Below, piece after piece: positions 6,515-14,712 of a stretch of DNA of 20,815 bases. Each line of letters opens with the position of its first letter. Position 1 is the stretch's first letter. A program made the position numbers and the translations under genes. Under the pieces are notes generated by a model. The model searched no databases, was not told where the DNA came from, and saw nothing but the letters and a program-made list of their open reading frames with translations. The stretch spans positions 1-20,815 of the forward strand of contig DBXO01000007.1 in NCBI GenBank assembly GCA_002309635.1, in the 5' to 3' direction. The stretch comes from Ruminococcus flavefaciens. GTDB taxonomy: Bacteria; Bacillota; Clostridia; Oscillospirales; Ruminococcaceae.

Positions 6515-8251
6515 CTACTTGTTTTTGGAACGGAACAGCTCAAGCAGTTCATCATTGCTGAGTTCTCCGTCAGATTTAGGTGTGCTGTGCTTCAGTACCT
6601 CCGCGCAGTCTGCCACAACGTCGAGCGTTACGGCGACTTCGCGCTTTTTTGCGGCTATTCCGCTTATTCTTCCCGTTTCCTCAGTGGAAAATTCATCGGA
6701 GAGCATGGAAATGGAGAATTTATCGGAATTCTTCATTCTTTCCACAAGAGCACTGTAGACCTTTTTATTGAAAGCGGTCACAAAGCATTCGGGAGGAGCG
6801 AGCTTTACGATGTCTTCCCATTCCTGCGGACGGTTCAGCAGATAGCTTATTATGGTCTCCTCGGCGCGTGCCTCCTTTTTGTTTGAGACGGCGTCGGGGT
6901 TGATATCATCGCGTATATAGGCTGTTTTTGCCTTTATTGAACGCCATTCGTTCTTTTTGGCGCTGCGGCTGTTCTTTTCAAGCATGCTGTCTATATGTGT
7001 CTTGAGCACCTGTACGGGGATATCGCACTTCTTTGAGGTGCGTGAGATGTATACCTCACGCTCAAGTGGCGATTCTATTCCCGCAAGCACTCTTGCGGTA
7101 CGTTTCAGAAGCTCTACCCGTCCTATCTCCGTGGAAAGGTCGAGGCCGTCCTCACACTTGTCCAGCATAAAGTCGTTGGCGTCGTTGGAGTCGTCTATGA
7201 GCATACGGAACCTGTCGCGCCCGAACTTTTTGATGTATTCGTCGGGATCCTTTGCGCCCTCCATGTGGAGTATCTTCGTGCGGAGCCCCACGTCGGCAAA
7301 ATGGTTTATAGCCTTCTGTGTGGCTTTCTGTCCTGCACCGTCGCTGTCGTAGGCGACTACCACCTCCTCGGCGTAATGGCTAATGAGCCGTGCCTGGTCG
7401 GGAGTAATGGCAGTTCCGAGTGTGGCGACCACGTTCTCGAATCCGGCCTGATTCACGGCGATAACGTCCATATAGCCCTCGCAGAGTATCAGCCTTTTGG
7501 CGTTGGAATTCTTGGCGAAGTTCATGGAGAACAGGTTGGCGCCCTTGTCGAATACGGGCGTTTTTCCCGTATTGAGGTATTTCGGCTGAGAGTCGTCGAG
7601 GACCCGTCCGCCGAAGCCGATTATATTGCCCCGCAGGTCAATGATAGGGAACATTACCCTTTTTCTGAACATATCGAAGGTACGTCCGTTTTTCTGACCG
7701 CCCAGCCATGCGTCAGCTATCTCTTCATCGGAGTAGCCCTTTGAGCGCAGCAGATCGGTCAGGTCGTTCCACGAATCGGGAGCGTAGCCGAGACCGTACT
7801 TCCTGATAGTCTGCGGGGTGAGCCTGCGGCTTGCGAAGTACTGCAGACCTGCTTTGTCCGCCCCCTTGAAAAGGTTTGTGTAGAAGTGATTTGCGGCTAT
7901 ACGATTCATTTCGTATATGCGGGTCTTGCGTTTTGTGTAGCCGCTGTCCTTATGTCCGTATTCGGGTACCTCCATGCCCGAGCGCTGTGCGAGAAGCTTT
8001 ACAGCCTCGGAAAAATCCAGGTTCTCGGCTTTCATAACAAAGGTTATGACATCGCCGCCTGCACCGCAGCCAAAGCAGTAAAAGCTCTGTGTGTCGGTGA
8101 ATATGGTACATGAGGGAGTCTTTTCGGAATGAAAAGGGCATGAGCATACGTAGTTGCGCCCTCGTCTTATCAGGTTCACATAGCCGCCCATTACCGTCTC
8201 AATGGGGTTGGCATTGCGGAGATTGTAGAGAAATTCATCGTTCTGAGGCAT
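6515..8251 (-). CDS. dnaG: DNA primase
   Basis: The 578-residue protein makes RNA primers at the replication fork with the DnaB helicase. The CHC2 zinc finger is C38-H41-C59-C62 (CPFH and CFGC). The catalytic core follows, with the Toprim motifs EGYMDV (258-263) and DSDGAG (302-307) holding the metal-binding acids. The C-terminal third (from about 430) is the helicase-interaction region, which is weakly conserved. It lies 9 bases after dgt and 13 bases before rpoD, the classical macromolecular synthesis operon arrangement, so replication and transcription start factors are co-transcribed. An SD-like GAGGGA precedes the ATG. Confidence 0.98.
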   Translation of the reverse strand: MPQNDEFLYNLRNANPIETVMGGYVNLIRRGRNYVCSCPFHSEKTPSCTIFTDTQSFYCFGCGAGGDVITFVMKAENLDFSEAVKLLAQRSGMEVPEYGHKDSGYTKRKTRIYEMNRIAANHFYTNLFKGADKAGLQYFASRRLTPQTIRKYGLGYAPDSWNDLTDLLRSKGYSDEEIADAWLGGQKNGRTFDMFRKRVMFPIIDLRGNIIGFGGRVLDDSQPKYLNTGKTPVFDKGANLFSMNFAKNSNAKRLILCEGYMDVIAVNQAGFENVVATLGTAITPDQARLISHYAEEVVVAYDSDGAGQKATQKAINHFADVGLRTKILHMEGAKDPDEYIKKFGRDRFRMLIDDSNDANDFMLDKCEDGLDLSTEIGRVELLKRTARVLAGIESPLEREVYISRTSKKCDIPVQVLKTHIDSMLEKNSRSAKKNEWRSIKAKTAYIRDDINPDAVSNKKEARAEETIISYLLNRPQEWEDIVKLAPPECFVTAFNKKVYSALVERMKNSDKFSISMLSDEFSTEETGRISGIAAKKREVAVTLDVVADCAEVLKHSTPKSDGELSNDELLELFRSKNK

Positions 8252-8260
8252 TATATTCCC

Positions 8261-9256
8261 TCACTTCCAGAATTTCGGCACAAAAAGCTCCGTGTAGAGA
8301 TCGACGGCGTATTCGTCGCTCATTCCCGATATGTAGTCGCATACAGCTCTGTCTGCGTCAGAAGCCTTCATAATGCTGCGGTACTCATCGGGGAGTTTTT
8401 TGCTGTTCTCGATGAAGTATGCATACAGCTTGCGTATGAGCTGTTCAGCCTTGCCCTCCTCCTGCTTTGCGGTAGGATTTGTATAGACCTTTTCAAACAT
8501 GAAGGCTTTCAGGTCGTCGTGGGCTTTGCGGATCTCGGGTGAGAAATCTATATCAAATGCTCCGTGATCGATTACGGAGGCTATAAGGGAGGTTATCCTT
8601 TTCGTCTTGGTATTTCCGAGAGTTATGACGCAGTCGCGGGGAAGATCGTTGGGATCAAGTATCCCTGCGCGGATAGAGTCCTCGATATCGTGGTTTATGT
8701 AGGCGATGGTATCGGCAAGACGGACGATATTGCCCTCCTTGGTATCAGCGATCATATTTGTATGGCATAGTATGCCGTTTCTTACTGCATGGGTGAGGTT
8801 CAGACCCTTTCCCTTTTTTTCAAGGACTTCGACCACGCGCACGCTCTGTTCATAGTGCTTGAAGCCGTGGGGACATATCTCGTCGAGAGTTCTCTCGCCG
8901 CAGTGTCCGAAGGGGGAGTGACCCAGGTCGTGTCCGAGTGCTATGGCCTCTGTAAGGTCCTCGTTGAGGCGCATGCCTCTTGCAATAGTTCTTGCTATCT
9001 GCGATACCTCAAGGGTGTGGGTAAGCCTTGTCCTGTAGTGGTCGCCCACAGGTGAGAGGAATACCTGTGTCTTGCGCTTGAGTCTGCGGAAGGAATTGCA
9101 GTGGAGTATGCGGTCGCGGTCACGCTGGAATTCAGTTCTGTAGGGGCATTTGTCCTCATAGCGTTCCCGCTCTGTTGCCTTTGTGTCTATACTTGCGCAG
9201 GCAAATTTGCTTAAAATGCCTGCCTCGCTTATCTCTATCTGTTCGCGTACTGTCAT
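8261..9256 (-). CDS. dgt: dGTPase-like deoxynucleoside triphosphate triphosphohydrolase (HD domain)
   Basis: The start is chosen at 9256 (MTVREQIEIS) because GGGGGA lies 7 bases upstream; an in-frame start 18 bases earlier has no site. The 331-residue protein shows the HD metal site: H80 (LTHTLEV), H109-D110 with H113 and H118 in GHDLGHSPFGH, and D182 (ADTIAYINHD). The N-terminal YRTEFQRDRDRILHCNSFRR is typical of the dGTPase family, which cleaves dNTPs to deoxynucleoside and triphosphate and so tunes the dNTP pool. It is the first gene of the dgt-dnaG-rpoD operon, an arrangement common in Clostridia. Which dNTP is preferred cannot be read from the sequence. Confidence 0.95.
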   Translation of the reverse strand: MTVREQIEISEAGILSKFACASIDTKATERERYEDKCPYRTEFQRDRDRILHCNSFRRLKRKTQVFLSPVGDHYRTRLTHTLEVSQIARTIARGMRLNEDLTEAIALGHDLGHSPFGHCGERTLDEICPHGFKHYEQSVRVVEVLEKKGKGLNLTHAVRNGILCHTNMIADTKEGNIVRLADTIAYINHDIEDSIRAGILDPNDLPRDCVITLGNTKTKRITSLIASVIDHGAFDIDFSPEIRKAHDDLKAFMFEKVYTNPTAKQEEGKAEQLIRKLYAYFIENSKKLPDEYRSIMKASDADRAVCDYISGMSDEYAVDLYTELFVPKFWK

Positions 9257-9282
9257 GCTTATTCCCCCTGACATAAAAACTG

Positions 9283-9301
9283 TTCAGGAAATGCTCCTGA
9301 A
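9283..9301. repeat. Inverted repeat in the dgt leader
   Basis: TTCAGGA (9283-9289) and TCCTGAA (9295-9301) form a perfect 7-bp stem with a 5-base loop, between the presumed dgt promoter and its SD. It could be an RNA hairpin in the leader or a protein-binding palindrome. Confidence 0.5.
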
Positions 9302-9309
9302 AAAATGCG

Positions 9310-9337
9310 TCTATATACTTATACTATCCTGGGACAA
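9310..9337 (-). promoter_or_regulatory. Possible promoter of the dgt-dnaG-rpoD operon
   Basis: On the minus strand, TTGTCC (9337-9332), 16 bases, and TATAGA (9315-9310) form an acceptable but not strong sigma-A promoter directly upstream of dgt. Several overlapping TATA-like hexamers leave the exact -10 uncertain. Confidence 0.4.
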
Positions 9338-9349
9338 AAAACCCTTTTT

Positions 9350-9991
9350 TTATCCGGAAATTTTTTTTACGGAGGAAAAATCCTCAAAAAGCTCGCCGCA
9401 GTCGGTGATACCGACAGCTCCGTTGGTGGCTTCTGTGAGCTCCTTTACAAGAGCGTCCAGCTTTTCGGAGAGTACAAGGATCTCCAGCGTCACATCGCTG
9501 CCGAAGTCCGAGTTTACCGTGATCGTGTCGAAGCCCGGCAGGAGATAGGATATCTTTCCGTACATGCCGTAGTCGGCGGTTATCTTAAGACGGTGGCACA
9601 TGCACATATTCATAGTGCGGGCAGCGTCGCAGGCAAGTGAAGCCGCGTGGGAATAGGCTCTTACGAGGCCTCCGCCGCCGAGGAGTATGCCGCCGAAATA
9701 ACGTGTCACAACCATGCATACATCGGTGAGACCGTGCTTCTGCAGCACGTCGAGGACGGGGACGCCTGCGGTTCCCTGTGGCTCTCCGTCGTCGGAATAA
9801 CGGGAAATATTGTCCGCGCGGAGGATATATGCGTATACGTTGTGTTTAGCCTTGCGGTGTTCGGCTTTTATGGAATTTATAAAGGCTACAGCTTCATCGT
9901 TGGTCTTTACGGGAGCTATGCAGCCTATGAACTCAGAGCGCTTTTCTATGAATGAAGCCTTTGCGCTGTCTGAAACAGTGTAATAGTTCAT
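9350..9991 (-). CDS. YigZ/IMPACT (UPF0029) family protein
   Basis: The 213-residue protein has the full family signature: SDDGEPQGTAG (66-76) and VVTRYFGGILLGGGGLVRAY (94-113). The N-terminal domain has the ribosomal S5-like fold and the C-terminal domain is ferredoxin-like. IMPACT relatives in eukaryotes affect translational control through GCN2; bacterial YigZ has no firmly established function. The ATG at 9991 has AAGG about 10 bases upstream. It lies downstream of rpmE on the same strand, separated by a hairpin that probably ends most but perhaps not all rpmE transcripts; no separate promoter was recognised. Confidence 0.94.
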   Translation of the reverse strand: MNYYTVSDSAKASFIEKRSEFIGCIAPVKTNDEAVAFINSIKAEHRKAKHNVYAYILRADNISRYSDDGEPQGTAGVPVLDVLQKHGLTDVCMVVTRYFGGILLGGGGLVRAYSHAASLACDAARTMNMCMCHRLKITADYGMYGKISYLLPGFDTITVNSDFGSDVTLEILVLSEKLDALVKELTEATNGAVGITDCGELFEDFSSVKKISG

Positions 9992-10011
9992 AAATACATA
10001 CCTTATTGACG

Positions 10012-10036
10012 AAAAGCCCCGTCATTGACGGGGCTT
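10012..10036 (-). terminator. Terminator-like hairpin after rpmE
   Basis: AAGCCCCGTC and GACGGGGCTT form a perfect 10-bp stem with a 3-base loop (10014-10036). On the minus strand it is followed by only a short T-run (TTTTCG), so termination may be partial and allow readthrough into the yigZ-like gene. Confidence 0.75.
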
Positions 10037-10041
10037 GTGAC

Positions 10042-10245
10042 TTACTTGTCCATATTGAAACGCTTCTTGAATCTGTCAACACGTCCGCCTGTATCAACAA
10101 GCTTCTGCTTTCCGGTATAGAACGGATGGCACTTTGAGCAGATTTCAACCTTGATGTTTTCCTTTGTAGACATAGTCTCGATCACATTACCGCAGTGGCA
10201 GGTAATTGTGGTCTTCTTGAATTCAGGATGGATTCCCTCTTTCAC
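10042..10245 (-). CDS. rpmE: 50S ribosomal protein L31 (zinc-binding form)
   Basis: The protein has 67 residues from a GTG at 10245 preceded by AGAGGTGA; this gives the standard L31 start (M)KEGIHPEFKK. A longer reading from 10290 adds 15 residues with no family similarity and is not used. The zinc ligands C16, C18, C36 and C39 (CHC and CSKC) are all present, so this is the C+ form, often replaced by a C- paralogue under zinc limitation. KCHPFYTGKQKLVDTGGRVD is near-invariant in the family. It is a component of the large ribosomal subunit at the intersubunit bridge. A consensus promoter and a terminator-like hairpin frame it, suggesting a mainly single-gene transcript. Confidence 0.97.
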   Translation of the reverse strand: MKEGIHPEFKKTTITCHCGNVIETMSTKENIKVEICSKCHPFYTGKQKLVDTGGRVDRFKKRFNMDK

Positions 10246-10332
10246 GATTGTCACCTCTTTCACAGATTTTTCTGTATCCGTGCAGCCCATCAGTTCCTTT
10301 AGACAGTAGTGCAGTTATACATTATGAAGATA

Positions 10333-10361
10333 ATTATATCACCTGATAACAGATTTGTCAA
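10333..10361 (-). promoter_or_regulatory. Consensus promoter for rpmE
   Basis: On the minus strand, TTGACA (10361-10356), a 17-base spacer and TATAAT (10338-10333) match the consensus exactly, with an extended -10 TGA before TATAAT. The predicted leader is about 80 bases, enough for a ribosomal protein leader, but I recognise no known motif in it. Confidence 0.92.
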
Positions 10362-10382
10362 TAGAAAATGAAAATATTATTT

Positions 10383-12080
10383 TTATTTAACTTTAGCAAC
10401 AGTGTAGCCGTCTATCTCATAGACCTTTGTATTATCAGTCTCCTCAACAGCGTCCTCCTTGTCGAAGAATACGTAGAGGACGTCTTTTCTGCCGTTTCCG
10501 GCTTTGAGCTGATCGTACTGTTCCTGAGCGTATTTCTGCACGGATTTAAGTTCCATACGTGCAAGGTAGAAGCTGCTCAGGCTCATATGCTTTTTAGCAG
10601 CCATCTGTGAAAAATCAAAGTACATCTGCATATACAGGCCGTAAGCGTCCTTCATGGGGAGGAAGATTATCTCCTTTGTATCCTTTGTCAGCTCCTCCCA
10701 TTTCTCGTCCTTAAGGGCGTATTCATAAGCGGGCGGCTGAGCGTACTGGCTGTGGAGTATCCTGCACCAGTCACGGATATCCATGCCCTGAATGAGGAAG
10801 CACAGTCCGACTGCGGCTATCGCAGTCTTTCTGGTAAGCTTTGAGACGAGGGCCATAGCCGAGGTCATGATAAGCACGCCCGGGACCCAGATGAAACGTC
10901 CCGAACAACGGAATACACTGAGGCATCCCCTTACAAGACGGGGGAGAGGTATCTCGAGGAGCAGTCTTCCGTTGAGGGTTATCCTGTTGCTTACAGCCCA
11001 GCAGAAGCTGACCATGAATACCGCTGCAAATGCCCAGAACTCGACTTTGTACTTTTTGAACAGTCCGCCGGCAGCCTTGAAGAAGCTGCCTTCCTTCTTT
11101 TCGATAAGGCTGAAAAGGATTATCACTGCAATGATAACACATACTATCATGCCGAGACCGAGGTATCCGAAGCCCTCGCCCTGTCCGTCAAAGCTGTTGA
11201 GCGGGCGGAGGAACTTTGAAAGTCCGCGGCTGTCGAAGAAGGTATTGAGGTTTGAGGAGTATCCGCCGAAGCCGCCGTCGATATAGCCGCCGTTTCCGTA
11301 GAAGGCTCCTATGATGAACAGGGTCAGCAGAGTCGCAGCAACCGAAGTGCCGAATACTGCAACTGCCTTTATGAATTTCTTGTCCCTGAATGTGACGAGT
11401 ATCACGTATCCCATCATGACCATGAACACCATGGGAACAAAATAGGTGTGTATGAGGACGGCCAGCATACAGTTCACAGCCCAGAGTATCATCGGAGTGA
11501 ACTTGTGCTTGTACTCCTTCTTATGGTCGAGACAGAGTATCATTGCGATGATGAAAAGCCATATCGCGCCGAGTGAGTTGTGGTGGGTGATACGGTTTAT
11601 TGACGGCGGGAAAGCTGAATAGAACAGCGAGCCGACAGATGTGAATATGATATCGGGTTTTATCCTGTATAGCAGAGAAGCTCCGAATCCGCCGTTGAGG
11701 GCGAAGCATATCACTCCCCACAGGCCGAGAAACTGAAAGTTTTCGGGGAGAAGGGGGGAGAGTATCTTGAATATCAGTCCGAAAAGCGGGATAGAATCCG
11801 AGTACATACACGAAACCTTGCCATCGCAGCAAAGGCCGTCAGTGAGACCTATCGGGAAGGTCCACGGGGTATTCCTGAAGAACACCCAGCCGAGGTGGTG
11901 CTGTGTGGCGTCGCCCGTGTAGGCGAATATCCAGTTTGTGTTGGAAGGGGATATCATGGAAGCGCCGAATATCACGATGAACGTGACAGCGCCGAGTATA
12001 GCTCCGATCAGAAATGCGGTCCTGTCGCCGTGATCCTTAAATATGTTGTTTTTTTTAGCTGTGGGTTTTGAAATAGCCAT
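10383..12080 (-). CDS. DUF6311-type polytopic membrane protein (GT-C-like)
   Basis: About 565 residues with some ten hydrophobic spans, the first at about 21-42 (numbered from ATG 12080). The segment YTGDATQHHLGWVFFRNTPW, then FPIG and DSIPLFGLIFKILSPLLP, matches what I recall of the DUF6311 family, whose members resemble GT-C membrane glycosyltransferases. An acidic GD early in the first outer loop is the place where GT-C enzymes bear a catalytic acid, but no activity is established. The last about 140 residues are a soluble tail. Start: ATG 12080 is used; TTG at 12086 has better spacing from AAGGAG (7 versus 13 bases) and is a real alternative. Either way the gene overlaps the end of the upstream split-barrel gene, so the two are probably translationally coupled. 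Confidence 0.85.
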   Translation of the reverse strand: MAISKPTAKKNNIFKDHGDRTAFLIGAILGAVTFIVIFGASMISPSNTNWIFAYTGDATQHHLGWVFFRNTPWTFPIGLTDGLCCDGKVSCMYSDSIPLFGLIFKILSPLLPENFQFLGLWGVICFALNGGFGASLLYRIKPDIIFTSVGSLFYSAFPPSINRITHHNSLGAIWLFIIAMILCLDHKKEYKHKFTPMILWAVNCMLAVLIHTYFVPMVFMVMMGYVILVTFRDKKFIKAVAVFGTSVAATLLTLFIIGAFYGNGGYIDGGFGGYSSNLNTFFDSRGLSKFLRPLNSFDGQGEGFGYLGLGMIVCVIIAVIILFSLIEKKEGSFFKAAGGLFKKYKVEFWAFAAVFMVSFCWAVSNRITLNGRLLLEIPLPRLVRGCLSVFRCSGRFIWVPGVLIMTSAMALVSKLTRKTAIAAVGLCFLIQGMDIRDWCRILHSQYAQPPAYEYALKDEKWEELTKDTKEIIFLPMKDAYGLYMQMYFDFSQMAAKKHMSLSSFYLARMELKSVQKYAQEQYDQLKAGNGRKDVLYVFFDKEDAVEETDNTKVYEIDGYTVAKVK

Positions 12081-12525
12081 TTTCAAGCCTGCACTCCTTG
12101 TCAAATTCTGTTATTTCGTCAGCGGAAAGGTCTGCCTTTCCGTCGTATCTGTAGTATCTTCCGCTGTCTGCACTGAAAACGATGACGCAGTAGTCCTCAT
12201 CGTCTATGCCGTTGGGGTAGTACTTTTCATCGCCCTCGTTCCAGAGGAGCTCCTTGTGCTTCCTGTCGGTGCTTATCACTGCATTTCCGAACAGACAGAC
12301 TGCCTCGAAGGTGCTGTCATCGGAGAAGTAAAGGCAGGCATTGCCGCTGTTTATAATGCTTTTTACGTGGGAGGAGCTTGTATTGGTGGATATGAGGTGA
12401 GTTCCGAGTCCCCTGTGCCATACGCAGAATACCCTGCGTATGTTCTGTCTGCCGTTTTCATCCGTATATCCGAGAGAAGCGAAAAGGGAACGGTCTATCA
12501 GTGATTTTATTTCATTTACGGTCAT
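12055..12525 (-). CDS. Pyridoxamine 5'-phosphate oxidase-like FMN split-barrel protein
   Basis: The protein has 156 residues. The pattern of an N-terminal helix, then RVFCVWHRGLGTHLISTNTS, HVKSIINSGNACLYF and EAVCLFGNAVISTD, is that of the PPOX-class flavin split-barrel (general stress protein 26-type) family. These bind FMN or F420 and act in varied redox reactions; the vitamin B6 oxidase itself is longer, so that activity is not claimed. An SD AAGGAA lies 8 bases before ATG 12525. Its 3' end overlaps the DUF6311 gene by 26 bases. The link between the two functions is unclear. Confidence 0.82.
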   Translation of the reverse strand: MTVNEIKSLIDRSLFASLGYTDENGRQNIRRVFCVWHRGLGTHLISTNTSSSHVKSIINSGNACLYFSDDSTFEAVCLFGNAVISTDRKHKELLWNEGDEKYYPNGIDDEDYCVIVFSADSGRYYRYDGKADLSADEITEFDKECRLENGYFKTHS

Positions 12526-12588
12526 AATGTGTTCCTTACAGGGAAAATTGATGGTAATGTAGAATATTCATAAAAAAGAACCGGCAAT

Positions 12589-12613
12589 AAAAAATGTGTC
12601 CGCTCTGCGGACA
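12589..12613 (-). terminator. Intrinsic terminator downstream of the phospho-sugar mutase
   Basis: On the minus strand, TGTCCGC-AGA-GCGGACA (12613-12597) is followed two bases later by six T (12594-12589). It lies about 120 bases past the mutase stop and just before the split-barrel gene, separating the two units. A second GC-rich hairpin, CGCCG-CCTTA-CGGCG (12624-12638), sits immediately next to it. Confidence 0.85.
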
Positions 12614-12686
12614 GTCATGATCACGCCGCCTTACGGCGACGGACAGTATTTTTCTTCCTTATTGATCCTACAGTATTACTTTAATA

Positions 12687-12720
12687 CAGGCATAAAGAAG
12701 TTTTTGCCTCTTTATGCCTG
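12687..12720. repeat. 12-bp perfect inverted repeat after the phospho-sugar mutase
   Basis: CAGGCATAAAGA (12687-12698) pairs perfectly with TCTTTATGCCTG (12709-12720) across a 10-base loop, starting 14 bases past the mutase stop. No T-run follows on the minus strand, so it may protect the 3' end of the transcript instead of ending it. A further small palindrome GTATTA-CTT-TAATAC adjoins it. Confidence 0.6.
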
Positions 12721-12733
12721 TTATGCCTTGGTT

Positions 12734-14449
12734 TTATTTCATGCTCTGAGTGAAATCCGCATAGATCTTCTGCTCGATGACCTCGGCTTCCTCGCGTGTG
12801 GGAGCCTTTGCGGTGAGGTATGTCTTTATCTTCGGCTCTGTACCCGAAGGACGTACTATAGCCTTGCAGTTGTTCTCGAGGTAGAATGCCAGCACGTTGG
12901 ACTTCGGAAGTGTAAGCTCACTTACCTTGCCTGTTGCGATGTCCTTTGAGGTGCCTGCCTTGTAGTCCTCGAAGCGCTCTACCCTGAGACCGCCGATAAC
13001 TGCGGGAGGATTCTGACGGAGGTCGGCCATTATCTCTTCCATGTGCTTCATGCCGCTCTCGCCGTCAAACTCAAAGCTGTAGAGGGTCTGGAGGAACATG
13101 CCGTATTTTTTGTACATATTCTCTCTTGCCTGAATGAGAGTAATGCCCTTTGTGCGGTAGTATGCAGCCATTTCGCAGATAAGCATGGAAGCGTCAACTG
13201 CGTCCTTGTCCCTTACGTAGCCGCCCGAGAGGTAGCCGTAGCTTTCCTCAAATCCGAATATATAGCGCTTTTCCTCGCCTTTGGCTTCAAGGAAGCCAAT
13301 CTGCTCGCCTATGAACTTGAAGCCTGTGAGCACGTCGATTATCTCAACGCCGTACTCCTTGCCGATGAGGTTTACGATATCCGTGGTAACGATAGTCTTT
13401 ACGGCAATGGGGTTTTTTGGCATCGTACCCTTTCTTATACGCTGCTCGCAGATGTATTCGAGAAGCATGGCACCTACTTCATTGCCTGAGAACAGAGCGT
13501 AGCCGCCCTTTCCGTCGGGAACTGCGATGCCTACGCGGTCACAGTCGGGGTCTGTGGCAAGGAGAAGATCGGGCTTTACACTGTCGCAGTAGCTGAGACC
13601 TACCTGCAAAGCCTCGCGTATCTCGGGGTTCGGGTAGGGGCAGGTGGTGAAGTTTCCGTCGGGATTCTCCTGTTCCTTTACGACTGTAACGTCTGTGATG
13701 CCGATGCGCCTGAGTATCTCGCGCACGGGCTTGTTTCCTGTGCCGTTAAGCGGAGTGTATACCACCTTGAGTCCGCTTGAAGCGCAGAGGTCGGTGTTTA
13801 TGCCCTCTGCAAGAACGTGCTGATAGAAGTCTTCTGTGATCCCGTCGCTGATGTAGGAAATATTGCCCTTTTTCAGTTCTTCGTCGAAGTTTGACTTCTT
13901 TACGTCCCTGAACATATCGAGAGAATTGATCTTTTCGAGGATGATCTCAGCTCCTCTGAGAGTTATCTGGCAGCCGTCCTCGCCGTAAACCTTGTAGCCG
14001 TTGTACTTGGCGGGGTTGTGGCTTGCTGTAACCATTATACCGCCCTGGCACTTAAGGGCTCTTACAGCCCATGAAAGGCAGGGAGTAGGCATAAGCTCCT
14101 TGTATATATGCACCTTTATGCCGTTAGCGGCAAGGACCTCAGCAGCAGCCTTTGAGAAAACATCGCTCTTTATGCGGCTGTCGTAGGAGATAGCCACGCT
14201 GGGGTTGCTGTATTCCTGGTTGAGGTAGTCTGCAAAGCCCTGTGTAGCACGTCTTACTGTATAGATATTCATACGGTTGGTACCGGCGCCTATGACTCCC
14301 CTAAGTCCGCCCGTACCGAATTCAAGATCGCGGTAAAACCTGTCGCTTATAGCGTCGTTGTCGCCCTTTATCCCTGAGAGCTCAGCCTGAAGATCGCTGT
14401 CCTCCTTGGCATTTTCGCACCAGAGACTGTAGAGTTCCATTTCTTTCAT
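12734..14449 (-). CDS. Phospho-sugar mutase (phosphoglucomutase/phosphomannomutase superfamily)
   Basis: The 571-residue enzyme has the whole alpha-D-phosphohexomutase layout: phosphoserine loop TASHNPAKYNGYKVYG (141-156, active S143), metal loop DPDCDRVG (300-307, D300/D302/D304), sugar loop GFEESYGYL and phosphate-binding RPSGTEPKIKTY near the end. The length and the N-terminal RFYRDLEFGTGGLRG fit the PgcA-type phosphoglucomutase group of Firmicutes, which interconverts glucose 1-phosphate and glucose 6-phosphate and feeds glycogen or cell-wall precursors. Substrate choice (glucose or mannose) cannot be fixed by eye. AGGAGG lies 8 bases before ATG 14449, and the gene has its own promoter and terminator. 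Confidence 0.95.
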   Translation of the reverse strand: MKEMELYSLWCENAKEDSDLQAELSGIKGDNDAISDRFYRDLEFGTGGLRGVIGAGTNRMNIYTVRRATQGFADYLNQEYSNPSVAISYDSRIKSDVFSKAAAEVLAANGIKVHIYKELMPTPCLSWAVRALKCQGGIMVTASHNPAKYNGYKVYGEDGCQITLRGAEIILEKINSLDMFRDVKKSNFDEELKKGNISYISDGITEDFYQHVLAEGINTDLCASSGLKVVYTPLNGTGNKPVREILRRIGITDVTVVKEQENPDGNFTTCPYPNPEIREALQVGLSYCDSVKPDLLLATDPDCDRVGIAVPDGKGGYALFSGNEVGAMLLEYICEQRIRKGTMPKNPIAVKTIVTTDIVNLIGKEYGVEIIDVLTGFKFIGEQIGFLEAKGEEKRYIFGFEESYGYLSGGYVRDKDAVDASMLICEMAAYYRTKGITLIQARENMYKKYGMFLQTLYSFEFDGESGMKHMEEIMADLRQNPPAVIGGLRVERFEDYKAGTSKDIATGKVSELTLPKSNVLAFYLENNCKAIVRPSGTEPKIKTYLTAKAPTREEAEVIEQKIYADFTQSMK

Positions 14450-14479
14450 TTGTGATTCCTCCTGAACAGATATATAATA

Positions 14480-14508
14480 ATTATATCACATTACAAGACT
14501 TTTGGGAA
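14480..14508 (-). promoter_or_regulatory. Extended -10 promoter for the phospho-sugar mutase
   Basis: On the minus strand, TGATATAAT gives a consensus -10 (14485-14480) with the extended TG. The -35 at 17 bases is the weaker TTCCCA (14508-14503). The leader to the ATG is only about 25 bases and includes the AGGAGG site. Confidence 0.75.
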
Positions 14509-14663
14509 TAGTTTTTTTGAAAAAAGAGGATTTTTTAATGTTTTAATCATAGTAACACTGAGTTTACGCCTGTTCAGCGCGGTTTTCACTTTCCATATCA
14601 ATTTGTTATATTATCATCTTATATTATATATAATGGACGTCTCCTGATTTATCACGTACAGAC

Positions 14664-14696
14664 AAAAAGCCCCGGAGCAGCATTCCTGCCCCGGGG
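14664..14696 (-). terminator. Strong intrinsic terminator after pfkA
   Basis: On the minus strand, CCCCGGGGCAG (14696-14686) pairs with CTGCTCCGGGG (14680-14670), an 11-bp stem with one G-U pair and a 5-base loop, followed by CTTTTTG. It ends the EAL-pfkA transcript and isolates it from the phospho-sugar mutase. Confidence 0.93.
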
Positions 14697-14712
14697 GGTG
14701 ATAGCTTGTATA

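Noticed and set aside
6499..6555. Longer N-terminus for the sigma factor, starting at 6555
   Set aside because: The extra 18 residues overlap dnaG, do not resemble the family, and an AGGAGG sits correctly before the 6501 start.
10246..10290. Longer N-terminus for L31, starting at 10290
   Set aside because: The added residues are unlike any L31, and a well-spaced SD precedes the GTG that gives the standard start.
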